Below, one piece after another: positions 1 to 12,332 of a stretch of DNA of 64,000 nucleotides. A program made the position numbers and the translations under genes. Every line of letters begins with the position of its first letter. Position 1 is the stretch's first letter. The notes beneath the pieces are model-generated. The model made no database searches. It had not been told where the DNA came from and saw only the letters and a list, made by a program, of their open reading frames with translations. This DNA comes from Lepas anatifera (lineage: Eukaryota > Arthropoda > Thecostraca > Lepadidae): contig JAOTON010001066.1 in the NCBI GenBank assembly GCA_034440635.1, positions 372,001 through 436,000 on the forward strand, read 5' to 3'.

Positions 1-3000
1 TTCATCTTAGAATGAACTATATGTTGGCGCTAATACCCAGGTAGAAGTATTATTTCGAAGCAGAAGTCCGAAGGAATGAGAGAGCGATAGAGGAGGTTGG
101 CTGGATGTAGACCTAGCCAACCCTATCAGGACAGGCCCTGATAGTATCGGGATTAGCCCGATTTCCTCTCAGAATCATGTAGGGGAGACAATTGGGTAGC
201 GGCGCGGCTACACAGTTCCGGCAGGGTGGCGACCCTGTCGACTGCCAGGATTAGCCTGACGAATCCCTTGGAAGCAGATGCGGCCTGGGACGCCCCCGCA
301 CTGTATGTTAACGCCTGAAAATTGGGAGCGGTCGGTACACCATGGTGCCGATCTGGGGAATGGCTGGCCCAGCCATCACCATCGCTGTTGGCTCAATGTT
401 TTTCGGACTTTTATTATTTTTATTTATTAAGTTTATGCCACGCACGATAGGGTAGAAATGATAGTCAAAGACGAGCAAGTATACCGGGCAGACATGTGTT
501 CATTGCGATAATGGGCATGTATTGAGGATCGACTGGAGGAGACTTAGATATTTTTATTGCCAGCTTCTACAGAACACTTAAGTTTAGAGGGCTTTTGTGA
601 ATTCATTGATGGAACTGGACTTTGAGGGTTTCAGTAGAGATATTGATTGGAACTGCACTTTGAGGTATTGATACGAACTTAACGCCGAATATAAATGAAG
701 GTTAGTTGCAAGCCATCCAGTAACAAGAAAGGGGGAAATGTAGAGAGCCGCAATAATAAAAAGGGAGATGTAGACGGTCAGAGGTACCACTCCTATGTGG
801 ATTAGTTGGGAGGGAGCACCACAGATTCCAACATTAAAAATTATGATTGATTGAATCAAATGAATCAAACTGGAAACGACAACAACAATGAACATATTTA
901 CAATACAACCTCACGGAAAGAATAGAATATAGGTTAGCAGCAACCCATTTTGGCCATCACTCGGATTTATATTTTTGGCACTTAACTCACCCATTTTTAT
1001 GCATGTCCGGCTCGTTATTTCGTGTGCTGTCATGCTCATTGCAATGTTTGTTGGTTCTCTGTGTGTGCAATCCAGTGCCTGTCCATGCTACCCATCTCCC
1101 GAAATATTTGCGACAAAGGGGAGGTGTTCTTTTGGAACTTTATTAACTTCAAACATATGTTATATTAGAATGAAAATTTAGTAAAAAATACTTCCATCGG
1201 CTCTTCCACCGAACCCTACGTCACATTTCTTTATATAATTCAACCAATGATATCGTTAACCATCCGCCCACTGGACGTCCACATTCCTTTTGGTGTGGAA
1301 ACCACTCCCACCGCGGCGATGGTTCCTTCCTGGCCGCCTTCCTTCCCTTTTGGTGTTTGAAAACTCCCCAACTGTAGGGAAGTGATGGTGGTTGGAATTT
1401 TCAGCGCTAATCTTTGTGACATCTGAGGATACATGAAACTCTGGGTGTTTATGGTTAATTACCTGCGACGGATGAACGTATAGTATCCACTAATAATATA
1501 TTACAATTTATATGGATCATAGCGATACATCAGACCATCGCTTTGTCACAAATTCACTCCTGGTAAAGTGAAGGGTAATGTCTCTCTCACTCTCTCCTTG
1601 TAGATAGATGAGAGATATTGTGGTGTGGTGACTTTCGGTAGCACCGTGACTTTCGGATCAACCGTCACCAGGCGAAGAAGGAAGAAGAAGCTACAGCCTC
1701 AGACCGGCACTTTTATACAGCATTTCCTGCTGCTCCAGAAAACACCGACCTTTCACTTCCGGCCTCTCAACTTGATCGATTTAACCAAGGGGAGTGCATT
1801 TGCTGGACGCTATTAAGACCTGTTTTAAACGAGATACATCATACACATCTGTAAAAGATCACATCTGCGATCAACACGTAAATCATCTTCGTGAACCCCT
1901 CACCGAAAGATCAACTTGTCCGTGAAAAACTTCTCCTATCGCTCACTGCTGCTTAGAGTGCAGCTGTTGCCACCTTTGCGGCAGAGTTGTAGCGACCACC
2001 TCCGCAGTGTACAACGACAAAACTTTTCACGCTTGTGGTCGTTACATCTGTCTGCATCGCTGCTGCGGCCCTGTACGATTATCGTTTGGAAGAAAACTTT
2101 GTTTGCAATATCACTATCAAGCAACTCTACAAGCGACCTGCTGAAGATACTTCTCCCTCTGCGATACCCGTTGCGACTGTCCAGTCCCTTCCAGCAGCCC
2201 ACGCACCGGGAGACGACCGACGACTCAACCCTTAAGACTCAACCTAGACAAGCTCTTCGCTGGCGACCCCGAACTTCCGTACACTCTTCCTAGGCCAACG
2301 AGATACCCTTCATTAACAGACCACCTTTTAGACCGCAGGGAGAACGAGACTGGTGCCTTGCCAGTAGAGACGGCTTCCTCCAATGGCAGCCCTCCGGCTC
2401 TGAACTCCAACACGGGAGGCCAACACCGTGAGCCCAGTGCAGGGGGAAGTTGGGTGACGGATCGCAGCACTTTTTAATGACTTCCAAATTAATGTGTGGA
2501 CGGCGCAAGCATGAGCTTTTCAACAGATACGAGTTTCAGTCTGGAGGGTACTTATAAGGTGAGCACGTCAAAAAGTGACGATGATGAGGAAAATGACGGG
2601 AGAGTCTCAAGGAGTTCAATGCTGGCCTTTAGAGAAGCTTAGTTGAAGGTCGAAGCGACGTGCCTCCCGTGACCTATCCCGAGGTCACTCCACCCAAAAG
2701 ACGGTGCATGCTGCATAGCAAAGTGCGCGAGAAGAGAAGACGAGTGACCGGGCGTATGTTTTGAAAGAGACAATGGAGTCCCTTGGAAGCCCACCCATCT
2801 ATTCTTCTTTGCGTGAGGCTTCTCATGTTCCCACGCTGGAATGTATTTCTGATGATAAACCACTTTCATGGAGTGTAGCGTGTGACTTAACAAAACAATG
2901 GATATCAAAAAGGGAGATGCTACTACAGGCACAGCAAAATCTCCAATACTTTCACCCTACAAGAAAATTGGAACAGAAAAGGAGTCATGCTATCCAGCGA

Positions 3001-3640
3001 AAGAGTCGATGGATTTCCCTGACTCTAACTGGTCAGCTGGATTGGACTAACTGATAACTGGACCGGTAATGGATCTACACATTACAAGGACCTCGAGCGA
3101 TTCTTTCACTAGGCAGGTCATACTAGTTTGAACCGAGGTTGACACGATAATGATGTTATAATCGAAAAATGATCCACGACAGAGTCAAAGTGCCTGATAT
3201 CCTTTATCACATTGTTGTGCGTCCATATGCAGCTTTGATTGATGACCTGATGCTATTCTCGCTGTTGTGCCAACTGTCACACAATGACTTGCTAAGCATA
3301 TCGCAGCCTTTTCACTGTTGTACATTCAGCCTCTTCGCTGCAGACACTGTCTTACAACCTGTCAACCCTTTGAGCCGTCAATGGCAAATTAGCTATCGAC
3401 TCAATGAGGGCCAAACGTTTCGTAAGTTCTGGCTGCCTGGCTGAACATCCATTGGTTCGTCTCTAGCACCGAATCTACCGCTTATACGTTGTATAAAGTA
3501 GGATATTGATAAAAGAAAGATATTAATTAACCTCGTACTTTAGGACCATATTGAAAGTCGCCGTCCACGCCACTACGTCGGCCCCTCTGTATTTGTTTCG
3601 CCCGGGAAACGGCTAGCTTTCTCGCCAGGAACGGGGGCGT
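1..3640. other. Intergenic, no recognised gene
   Basis: All open frames here are below about 130 codons and none resembles a family I recognise. A GC-rich stretch around 165-400 looks like repeat sequence but I could not assign it. No tRNA, rRNA or strong splice-linked coding pattern was seen. Confidence 0.5.
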
Positions 3641-3752
3641 AGTGAACCTGAAATCAGTCAGCTGCAGCCGAGTTCGCGCCCCCGGGGACCCCGGGAACCG
3701 GCCGCGTGTTCTGACGCCTCCCGGCGGTCGCCGAGTAGAGGTCAGCCACCCG

Positions 3753-3872
3753 ATGCACCTCACAATGGTGCATGGGGAAGTGGTCGGCGCGTGGACCGAA
3801 ACGGAAAGCGCAACCAGCAACTTATGCAATGCAAAACCCAGCGACATGAATCGATATAGGTGCTGTACAGGA
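3753..3872 (+). pseudogene. Transib-like transposase fragment, copy 1
   Basis: A short frame reads LTMVHGEVVGAWTETES and then SNLCNAKPSDMN. It parallels the LTMIDGK and CNLCGATSKTMN segment of the better preserved copy at 4862-4980. In Transib and RAG1 proteins this region carries a C-x2-C zinc knuckle. Here one cysteine of the pair is lost (NLCNA for CNLCGA), so this is a dead fragment. Nothing upstream in the same frame resembles the rest of the family. Confidence 0.55.
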
Positions 3873-4249
3873 GCGTCCGGTGAACAACGATGTCATGAAA
3901 TTAGGGCTATCCGCGCTAAAAGGGTGGATTCATTTCTTCGAAGGTGCAGTTCATATCTCGTACAAATTACCTATTTGTTCATGGAGGGCTCAAAATAACA
4001 ATTGGACGGACGCTGCAAAAGGACAGAAAACAGTTGTATAGGAAGGTTTTTGTGCTACCACAAGTCTGACCATCAATCAGTCAAAGCCGGTGGGGGGGGG
4101 CAGCGGCACAACCCCGCCGTGCTTTCGGGAACGTCCCACAATTCAGCGAGGTCACTGGTGACGACCCTTCCTAGGAAGGGTCGTCAGATATCAGCTTCAT
4201 CATCAAGAAGAGCATAGCCACTCCAAAGCGTACATCGAAAATTCGTCGT

Positions 4250-5318
4250 GTGTACAGCCTTCCGCGTCCCAGAAGAAGCATGCCGTTAGAGAAGGCTCTG
4301 GCGATGATAGTGGCAGGAGACCTGAGCGTCAAAGGCTGTAGGATGGTTCGTTACACTGCCAAAGAGACTACGAAACATCCGCTTTTCCCAGCCTACCAAA
4401 AGGTACTGGATGCACGGAAAGCATACTACCCTGCCGGCGAAATTATTTCTGACACATCTGCAGAGGTTCCACTACAATCGGTCCTGGATAAAACTGTCCG
4501 ACGGCTGTTTGAAGCGATATACATCAGTGCGCAAGGAGAAGCAGCTATGGGCGGTGACTTAGTAGTGAATTGGGGTTTCGACGGAGCAACCCGTCAAAGT
4601 GTACCAAGAGCAGACGAAAATACAGTGGGTGGTCTGTTTGTGACTTCGATGGTGACTCTCAGGCAAACCATGAATGGTGAGACAGTGTGGAAGAACCCGA
4701 ATTCCCTCTTCTCGCTGGTGGCGCCATATTCGGCTAAAACACGTCCGAGAGGCTGCAGAAATAGCTAAACAGCAGAAAGAACACATTCAGACACAGATCG
4801 ACAGCCTCGAACCCACCCTAGTGCACGTTCCTGGTGGTGAAATGGAGTAAAACATTCACGTATGCTGACGATGATTGATGGCAAGATCACTAGCGCACTC
4901 ACTGACACCAAATCCACCAACACATGCAACCTCTGCGGTGCAACATCCAAAACAATGAATGATCTGGGACAGGCACAGGAGCGGGTACCAGAAACATCAG
5001 CTTACCAGCTAGGCATCACCCCTCTTCACGCCAGGGTTCGATGTTTTGAGTGTGCCTATCATCCATGCATTGTATCAGATGGACTAGGTGGGCAGTAAGC
5101 AAGCTACAGAAAGATACGGTGCGCAAACGAAAGCGTGTCATCCGGCGTCAGTTTCGTCGGAAGCTTGCCACAGTAGTTGACCGGCCACAGCCTGGCGGCT
5201 CCGAAACAACAAGCGACAGGAGCACGTCTCACCGCGCCTTCCAGAGCCCGGCGTGTTTTCTGAAAGTACTGTTGTGAGTGTGGAAATTGTCAGAAGGCTC
5301 GGCACGGTCATTTCAGAA
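4250..5318 (+). pseudogene. Transib (RAG1-like) transposase relic, copy 2
   Basis: Three consecutive plus-strand frames (about 4250-4768, 4862-5098, 5050-5318) together resemble the C-terminal half of Transib-type DDE transposases, the lineage related to RAG1. Landmarks in order are TSAEVPLQSVLDKT, the WGFDGATRQS block with the likely first catalytic Asp, WKNPNS, the C-x2-C segment TCNLCGATSKTMN, YQLGITPLHARVRCFE, RRQFRRKLATVVDRPQPGGS and EIVRRLGTVISE. Frames are broken between 4768 and 4862, near 5095 and near 5270, and a stop lies at about 5318, so it cannot encode an active enzyme. I recognise the family from remembered motif order; a profile search was not possible. No flanking Transib termini were identified. 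Confidence 0.72.
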
Positions 5319-5665
5319 TGAAGAGGACACCGCGGGCAGAGTTGTGTAGTCAATGCGTCAGTGAATATGTCCTTCAGACTGTGCTGACGGAAGTTGAGTT
5401 CATTGTTAACAACAGCCTCCTCACGTTCTCCAGCTCTGACATCGATGACTCTACGCTTCTCACACCGAACAACTTCTTGTTGGCTCGTGCTGGCACCTCT
5501 CTCCCACCCGGCATGTCGAACAAGGAAACAACAAGCAAGAAAAAATGGCGACAAGCACAGGCGCCAACCAATCAATCTTGGACAGGTGGCAGAAGGAATA
5601 CTGGCTGCTGTTCATTGGCGGAAGAAAGTGACACTATCTTCCCACTGGCCTTGATTGCGACGTAG
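5318..5665 (+). pseudogene. BEL/Pao retrotransposon pol C-terminal fragment
   Basis: The frame contains TVLTEVEFIVNNSLLTF, LTPNNFLLAR, PPGM and KKWRQAQAPTNQSW. That order matches the region after the integrase core of BEL/Pao-type polyproteins (typically LTEVEAILNSRPLT, LTPNHFLLG and RWRQ). The match fades after about 5600. It abuts the Transib relic with no LTR visible, so it is a truncated fragment brought next to unrelated transposase DNA by insertion or rearrangement. Confidence 0.7.
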
Positions 5666-6755
5666 CTGTTTTGTACATTTCAAACCAGACACACACAAAT
5701 ACAAACAAAAAATTGGTCAGATTTACACAAACCCATTCAAAACACTTCTTGCACCTCTTTAGTATTTGTCCAATACACAGGTATATGAGTAAACCTCACT
5801 GATACATGAGCGCACTGTACATTTGCATGCAGCCTCAGGTGCTACAGTTCCAAAGCATGGCTCAAGAAGTCCGGCGTTTGTCAGAAGGGACCGGTAGATA
5901 AAGACATGATCACTCGCTACTGTAACGCTTGGAAAATCTGAAGGAGAAGCAAGTAGTGCATTACGGACTGGTCATGACTGGTTTCCTACGTTGTCAGATC
6001 AGCTGAGCACAAATGTTATACTCACTTTCCGCGCTAATTCTATTATGCTATATAATTCCGCACTTTGCTTCACATGCGGACCAAGGGGCCTGATGGCGCC
6101 CAGTTGCTGGATGATCTGTCGTAGCTCGTGTCCGCTGGTGATGTAACTTCGATTCCGTTTTTATTGTTCTTACTTTTAACCTTAGTGTGATGAGTGCGTA
6201 ATAAACGTGTGATGGCTTCAAACATACGTCACAACTACCGATGCACCGGAAGAACGAATAAACGTGACAATAATTCACGATGTCATATTAAAATACGCAG
6301 TTCACACTATAAAATAAGAGAAATATTCTAGAACAATGATAAAATGCTCCAAAAAAGCGCAAGATGATACAGCAGGTTTGCTACAAAAAGACTTCAAGTT
6401 AATTTCAACCTTTGACTGACCTTGACCTGACCTGGCAGCGTCAGTTTTGCGAGTAGGGGAGGAGTGAATGCCGAGGGTCTGAGTCGACGTAATATGAAAT
6501 CACTTCGTAGTTGTTTTGTAAGGAGCAGAACGCATCGACATTTTTAGGTCGGCACGGTGTGCTGCCGAGTAGTGTGACCTGTCCCAGTTCGAGAGCGTGC
6601 TGTTTCTTCCCGGAATTCTGCAGGTGGCAGTGCAACTACACGTTCGTGCGGTCAAAAATAAAGGACAAGAAAAGGTGCGGGTACTCAGTGAGTTATAATA
6701 CGGACACGTTTTTGGAGAGCAGTAAAGTAGAAAGCTGGAAAATTGTGTTTCGTCA
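5666..6755. other. Intergenic, no recognised gene
   Basis: Nothing recognisable. Only short open frames and AT-rich sequence. Confidence 0.5.
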
Positions 6756-7385
6756 ACGCGCGGAGCCGATCCGAAAAAGTGTTGTCAAAACTGCAGCCGA
6801 GAACCATAGGGATCAGCGACCATGCTGAGGTAGACTGGAGAACATTTTGCTCCGAGGTGGCGGAGGCCTGGCTTAACAATCATGAGCCGATCGGTGGGCA
6901 GGGAGTGGTAGTTGAGATCGATGAAACGCAAACCGTACGCAGAAAGAATAACCGAGGCTGTGTCTTGAACCAAGTGTGGGCGTTTGGTGGGATCGAGCGC
7001 AATTCCTAAGCGCTTCTTTGTGCTCGCGCTCATGGAGGGAAAACCTGGTTCCCATCATCCAGCGGTACATCCGGCCTGGCTCAGAATAGAATGGTGGGGC
7101 GCGTATCGGGATGGATGGGCGGGCAGGGGTACGATCACAGGATTATCAATCACTCTGAATACTTCATGGACCCCGAGAATCGGAGGTCCACATCCATAAT
7201 ATAGAGGTTCTGGAGGGACCAAAAGGACTGGGCACAGCGGCCAGGGATCCGAGAGTGCTACCTCCACCAGTACCTGGCGAGGTATCTTCTTCATCCAACG
7301 CTTCGGTGCAGGTGCTCTTCATTCTTCCCTGCGCGAGGCAGCTCGTCTGTACCCTCACCGGCGATAAGGTAAGTGCAGTGAACGA
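6756..7385 (+). pseudogene. Merlin/ISXO2-like DDE transposase relic
   Basis: The main frame reads DWRTFCSEVAEAW, then GGQGVVVEIDETQTVRRK, NRG and NQVWAFGGIER. These are hallmarks of the ISXO2-like DDE domain used by IS1016-type insertion sequences and eukaryotic Merlin transposons; the Asp of EIDE would be the first catalytic residue. The frame stops at about 7007. In other frames downstream, IIQRYIRPGSE, RIINHSEYFMDPENRRS and RFWRDQKDWAQ continue the family order up to roughly 7300. At least two frameshifts and a stop make it non-functional. Terminal inverted repeats were not identified. Confidence 0.7.
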
Positions 7386-7429
7386 GAATGTAGATATTTT
7401 CAGTACAATGTCGTCTAAAGATTTTGCGA

Positions 7430-7620
7430 ATCAGGACAGTACGCGAGCAAAGGGAGCGCAGCACGCGAGCGAAGCGAGTGGACCTAAAGGGCGCAGCACG
7501 CGAGCGAAGCGAATGGACCTAAGTCCTGCGAAGGCCCAGGCTTTGACGCCGGCAAAGCCGAGGCCGCCGGAGGCGAAAGTCGGCGCCGCAGGCAACGTCG
7601 CTAAATCGAAACATGGTTAG
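7430..7620. repeat. GC-rich mini-hairpin block, copy 1
   Basis: Two near-identical segments carry GCGAGCGAAGCGA, with GCGAAGC at 7469-7475 and 7504-7510, followed by CGCC-GGA-GGCG type foldbacks. The block ends in GTCGCTAAATCGA close to GGTTAGGT. The same ending and building blocks recur at 13611-13876 beside the TTAGG tract, so the two blocks are probably related repeats. Confidence 0.5.
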
Positions 7621-8654
7621 GTACAGTAAGGTTATGGCATGCTTGCAAAGAAAAATCCGACGTTTCTAGATGATTTTGCAAATATCTAGGAGCATCTAGA
7701 GGTATTTAAAATAAACCTCAATGTAAGGGTTATTATGTAAATGAATGCGATATTGTCCATCGCCATATCTAGCAGCGTCAGCATTACACGCACTCGTTAC
7801 CGATCGCGCTGTGAACGGCGGCGTATCTTTGTCTTGCAAATTTCATTTTTTAGGAAACGGCGATTTTGCGCGGAAAACGGTGTTATGCATCGATGAGAGT
7901 GAGGTGGAAAAAGGTCGGAAACCATATTATTTAGCTTCATGGTGATAACTTGTTTTTCCTTTATATTTACCACGTGGTCCACATACCGAGCTCAGATCGG
8001 CTTTACTCTGGCAGCTAATTCGTGTTGCATGCCCGAACAGTGCTACAAAACGAATGCACTTGCATGACAACAATAGCACCAGACAGACAAGGTCGTATGA
8101 ACCTGGACTGACCCACCTGCCGGAATTGTAGCCCTATGCTGCCCAGTCTTGGCGCCAGTTGAACCCAATGACATGGGCGGTAGCACGTCATCTTCATCTG
8201 ATGATATCTTCACCACGATTGCTTGCATTTGTTCATATGGCTCCCTGGGAAAATAAACATGGATGTGGAAGATAACCGAGGCAATGGATAATAAGATAAT
8301 GGAAAAATTACCCTAGGTACCCTAGCTGATAGTTCCCTATAATCATAATCCACATGACATGAATGAAAACAACAACAACAATCAATCTATCTATTCCATG
8401 CAATCTATACAATCTATACAATCAATCTATTCCATGGTACAATCAAATTGGCGACAAACTCGTATTATTGCCAGATTATGCCCTGGATTATACTTCGCAG
8501 AATTCTCTAGAAAAGGCAGGGAATACCACACAGAGGTCTATCGGGTGCACTTATTTTGCTAAATCCCATTTCACTGTTTCACCCAGGCGCGGATCCAAGG
8601 GGCGCTTGGGGGCGCGTTCTCCCCTGGCCAGCCTGCTACTCCCGGCTGAAGCGC
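7621..8654. other. Intergenic, no recognised gene
   Basis: No gene recognised. A short imperfect microsatellite built on CAATCTAT lies at about 8380-8440. Confidence 0.5.
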
Positions 8655-9262
8655 CAGGGTACGCGAAAAAATTATCGGCTAGGTTAAAAGGTCACAAAAA
8701 GTTGTTTCAGAAGTCCTGTTCTCATTTTTGCGAATTCGGCCTTCAAATGCCTTAAAATAACATTTCTAGACGACTTGTCGAGAATTCTCACTATCGGTTC
8801 AATGACGTAGTCTCGGCTATGATCATCAATTTATCTAAGAATTAGGTCATATCTGTCCTCAACAGTGATGTAGAATTTCGGAACTATCACAGACAAAATT
8901 ATTTAAAAAAGCTAGATTTCAAAACGCATAAAACATTAATATAAGACTTTAAATAAATCACAATTGACCAATCAGAAGCTCAGGAATTCTCATACCTGGG
9001 TCACGTGACCTATCAGACGCAAAAGCTTCGTCATCCTGGGAATTTTGTAGAAAATTCCATGGGATTTTCGTAGAAAAACGACTGAAGATCCGATGTACGA
9101 AACCATTGAAGACTTGAGTAATGATTTTATCCTCCATTTTTAAGGGAAAATTGATTCATTTTGTAGTTTTTAAAGGCTATGTAAAATGAATTCGAATAGA
9201 AATACCTACAGGAGAGCAGACATTTTTCTTATAAAACAATTACTTTAAAGCTTTGAATAGTT
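8655..9262 (+). repeat. Dispersed repeat, copy 1 (second at 57325)
   Basis: The stretch beginning with ACGCGAAAAAATT and continuing through AAAAGTTGTTTCAGAAGTCC and ATTTTTGCGAATTCGGCCT is repeated in the same orientation at 57325-57925 with scattered substitutions and small indels. Similarity runs for roughly 600 bp. No coding potential is seen. Class unknown. Confidence 0.65.
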
Positions 9263-9488
9263 TTGAAAACATGTAGATGAATAGCAGGTTCCAGTATTTT
9301 ACTGGTATCGTTAATATATTTCCATAATAGAGTAACCTCCAAGAATTTTGCCGAAAATACACACATTATTACAGTTTCATAATCAAGATCGTTTTTGATA
9401 GCAAGAAACCACAATAAAAATTATTCGCGTATCTCCCTTTAAATAAGGGCTCAACCAAGTCTCATGCTAAATCCAATCCTCCTCTAAT

Positions 9489-9690
9489 CATTGGCGGACG
9501 CAGGGGCACTCTGGCCATGCCCCCTCCCAAACCGCTGGAGGGGGCCAAACTATTTTTGGCCCCCAAACGTCGGATAATTTTTAAGGTGTTTACACTAGGT
9601 CTGTCGAGCAAAAAATATTCGCTCCCACCTTCCCCCACTCCCAGGAGAGCGCTCATGTACTTGGAGAGTTAGCTTATGGGATGATGGTCC
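9489..9690 (+). mobile_element. Truncated hAT-like element, family C
   Basis: It starts with CATTGGCGGACGCAGG, the same terminus that closes the complete element at 43327-43728. It shares with it the motifs GTGTTTACACTAGGTCT (in reverse) and AAGTACATGA. The other terminus is missing here, so this is a fragment. Confidence 0.55.
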
Positions 9691-10072
9691 AGGCCCTCTT
9701 GCGAAAATCCGAAAGCTTTTGGTGCCAGGTGCTTTGTAAAAAAATTACCCAAGACGAATGGCGCAAGGAATTGAACCACGTGAGTCATAATTGTCATAAC
9801 TAAGAACAAGCCAATTGTAGCGGATTCGTTACATTTCTGTACGTCATTTATCTGGGGTATTTCTCAAGGCCAGAAGGTATTTTCTGGAAAAAATGTCTGG
9901 CACAAAAAGCTCTCAGATTTTCGTAAGAGGGCCTAGATCATCCCCATAGTTTTGAGAGGATCAGCTGAAATATACCACGTTTGAGCGTAATTTGACAGCA
10001 ATCTAGTATAAATAGAAATGAACTTCTCTCGCCTATTTACCCGTATCCTTGATCTAAACAGCAAGCGGCGTA
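9691..10072. other. Intergenic, no recognised gene
   Basis: AT-rich sequence without a recognised gene or repeat. Confidence 0.4.
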
Positions 10073-11132
10073 GGGGAGACTGGGGTCAATTGTAACAAAT
10101 TTCACATTTCTGGTTCTGGAGAAATAGTGTTTTGAGCTAGAGCATTTATAATTATATATTCATCACCTTTGAATATTTTCCAATCTGACAGACGTAGAAA
10201 GATTTCAAAATAAAAAATTAGGGGTCAAAACTTCACTTCTAAAAATTTACTTCAGCTGTTACAATTCACCCCACGTGAGGGGCAATTGTAACAGCACCGG
10301 GGGCCAATTGTACCATGTTAAAGCCGTATGAATTTCGACTATTTATTTCTACCATAAAAACATCCTAATGCGAGTAATTCTGCAGCTTTGGCCTTCACTT
10401 CAGCATCATGGACCGTCTCCAGTCGAGTCCCGCGTTCAGTGGTGCGTGATCGAAAACGAGGCATTCTCTGAAAGTGCGAGACATTTGTTTGAAAAGAGCC
10501 GATGCAATTTTTCAAAAAGATGAACACAAAAACGAATACCGGTGATGCGAATAATCCCTATAAATGACCTGAATATACCGCGTTCAAAATTTTTGCAAAA
10601 ATTTTTTTAGTCCGGTCAGTAGGTAAATCTTGAACTTGTTGCCGAAAAGGAATTACCCTTTCTAGAACCAAAAACGTATTATTTTGGGCACATTTGGCTA
10701 TTGGACTGACTACCTACAAACATATATTTATAATTTGACTGAAATCTCGTTGATTTTTCAAAATGGGCACATATAGCCTTAGCAGCTGATGTGCCCTTAA
10801 ATCCCAAATATCATCGTTAATATTTAAATATAAGAAATATGATATAGGGCAGCCCACATTGCCACTTTTCCGAAACATATACCAGCCTACGAACAAACAT
10901 ATCATTCGAAAGCAATGTGATTATCATAGACAGTAGCGCACCCAGGCGGCAGCGGGCCCGCATTCCACCCTCCCCTCCCCACTGGAGGATGCAGGGGCAA
11001 AAGGGAAATTCCCCCAAACCGCCCCATTTTTTCGTTTTTCTTCATAATTCGTGTTCACCCGACTTTAAGCCGCTTTGCCCCCCCGTCAAACGGTCGGGCT
11101 GGATGCAGGCCTGCTCCCCCCCAACGTGTTAA

Positions 11133-11572
11133 AACGAATGTGGCACCTTGGTCGAATCCTGGAATTTAGTGCAATTAGGCGTACTTTTAGCGGAACATAA
11201 TGAAACCACTCATGATTTCTCTAAAAAATGTACAATAAGCTCAATATTTTGATTTTTAGAATACTCCTCTAGAAAAAAATATCAGCCTGTGGATGATGTC
11301 ACGATCTGGCAACCACTACCATACTTGAAACGCTTCAAGGGCTTCGATTGGCTGCTGCTAATCGTGACGTCAGCATATGTCGTCACACCAGCAGCTCACA
11401 ATGGCCGCCCGGCGACGGGCTGATGAGGGGGTTGGTGTCAGGTAGGTTTTAGTATATTCTACGGAAATATCGAGTTCCAAGACAAATGACATATGGAGTA
11501 CCGGGTTTTCCGACTTGCTTTACAACTTGGCTATCTCAGTTAAAATCACGTTATGAAGGTGCCACATTTCCT
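11133..11572 (-). mobile_element. TTAA-flanked MITE, copy A
   Basis: It lies in reverse orientation relative to copies at 25248 and 60352. The ends match GGAATGTGGCACCTT. The left flank is TTAA (11129-11132) and the right flank is the mutated TCAA. The internal sequence includes the shared block around CTTCAAGGGCTTCGATTGGC. No protein is encoded. TTAA duplication suggests mobilisation by a piggyBac-like or Kolobok-like transposase. Confidence 0.72.
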
Positions 11573-12332
11573 TCAAGTGCCTCCTCCCAAAAATATTTGA
11601 CACTAGGTCTGCGAAGCAAACAGGTCATCGCTTCCCCCCAGGATATGAAGATTAGCCCCTTTGGGTGAACAAGTGCGCTCCTTCATCGGCCTGACGTCCC
11701 AGTGGGGGAAACTGTGGTCAGCGTTCCCAAGAATAGCTACGTTCCCAAAATGGGAATATTGACCCATATTTGGGAACCCTTGTTCCATAAATGGAAACGC
11801 ACGTTCCCAAGGATGGGAACGCCTGGAACTATATTTTCAGAAAACACAACAGGAGCTTAGAAAAGATAAGTCTGTCTTTGAACGCTCCCTCAAATATTCG
11901 TCTAAACTGCACGATCCAGCCCCAACGGTAAAGGAACGATGAAAATATTGCCCTTAAACTGTGAATCCAGACAGGTATTATTTTTTTAAGATAATTTTCT
12001 GGGAAAGTCAATGAAAAATAGTAGTATAAAAACAAAATTCCAGAATTGTAGACTGCAAAAATATTTTTTCTTGGTGTCACACAGTTGCTGCTCACCAAGT
12101 GCTGACGAATGAAGAAATAAACGAAACCGTGCCTTTCGTCTGTTGAGAAAGAAAGTAGTGGCTTAAAAGTGGTATTTTCGCATTTTCTAAGCTTTTTTAT
12201 ATTCATTTGAATCAGAAAGATTTTAGATCCTGTAGTTTTTGCCCCAAGATTGTTTGAATTATTCCGTAGTGTTTTGACGAATTATGGTGCGCTGATGCAT
12301 TAACTCGATATTTTCTACTGGGGTGCTTCATT

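Noticed and set aside
584..895. 103-codon hydrophobic minus-strand open frame
   Set aside because: Hydrophobic by AT-rich composition, no recognisable membrane protein family, no neighbouring exons.
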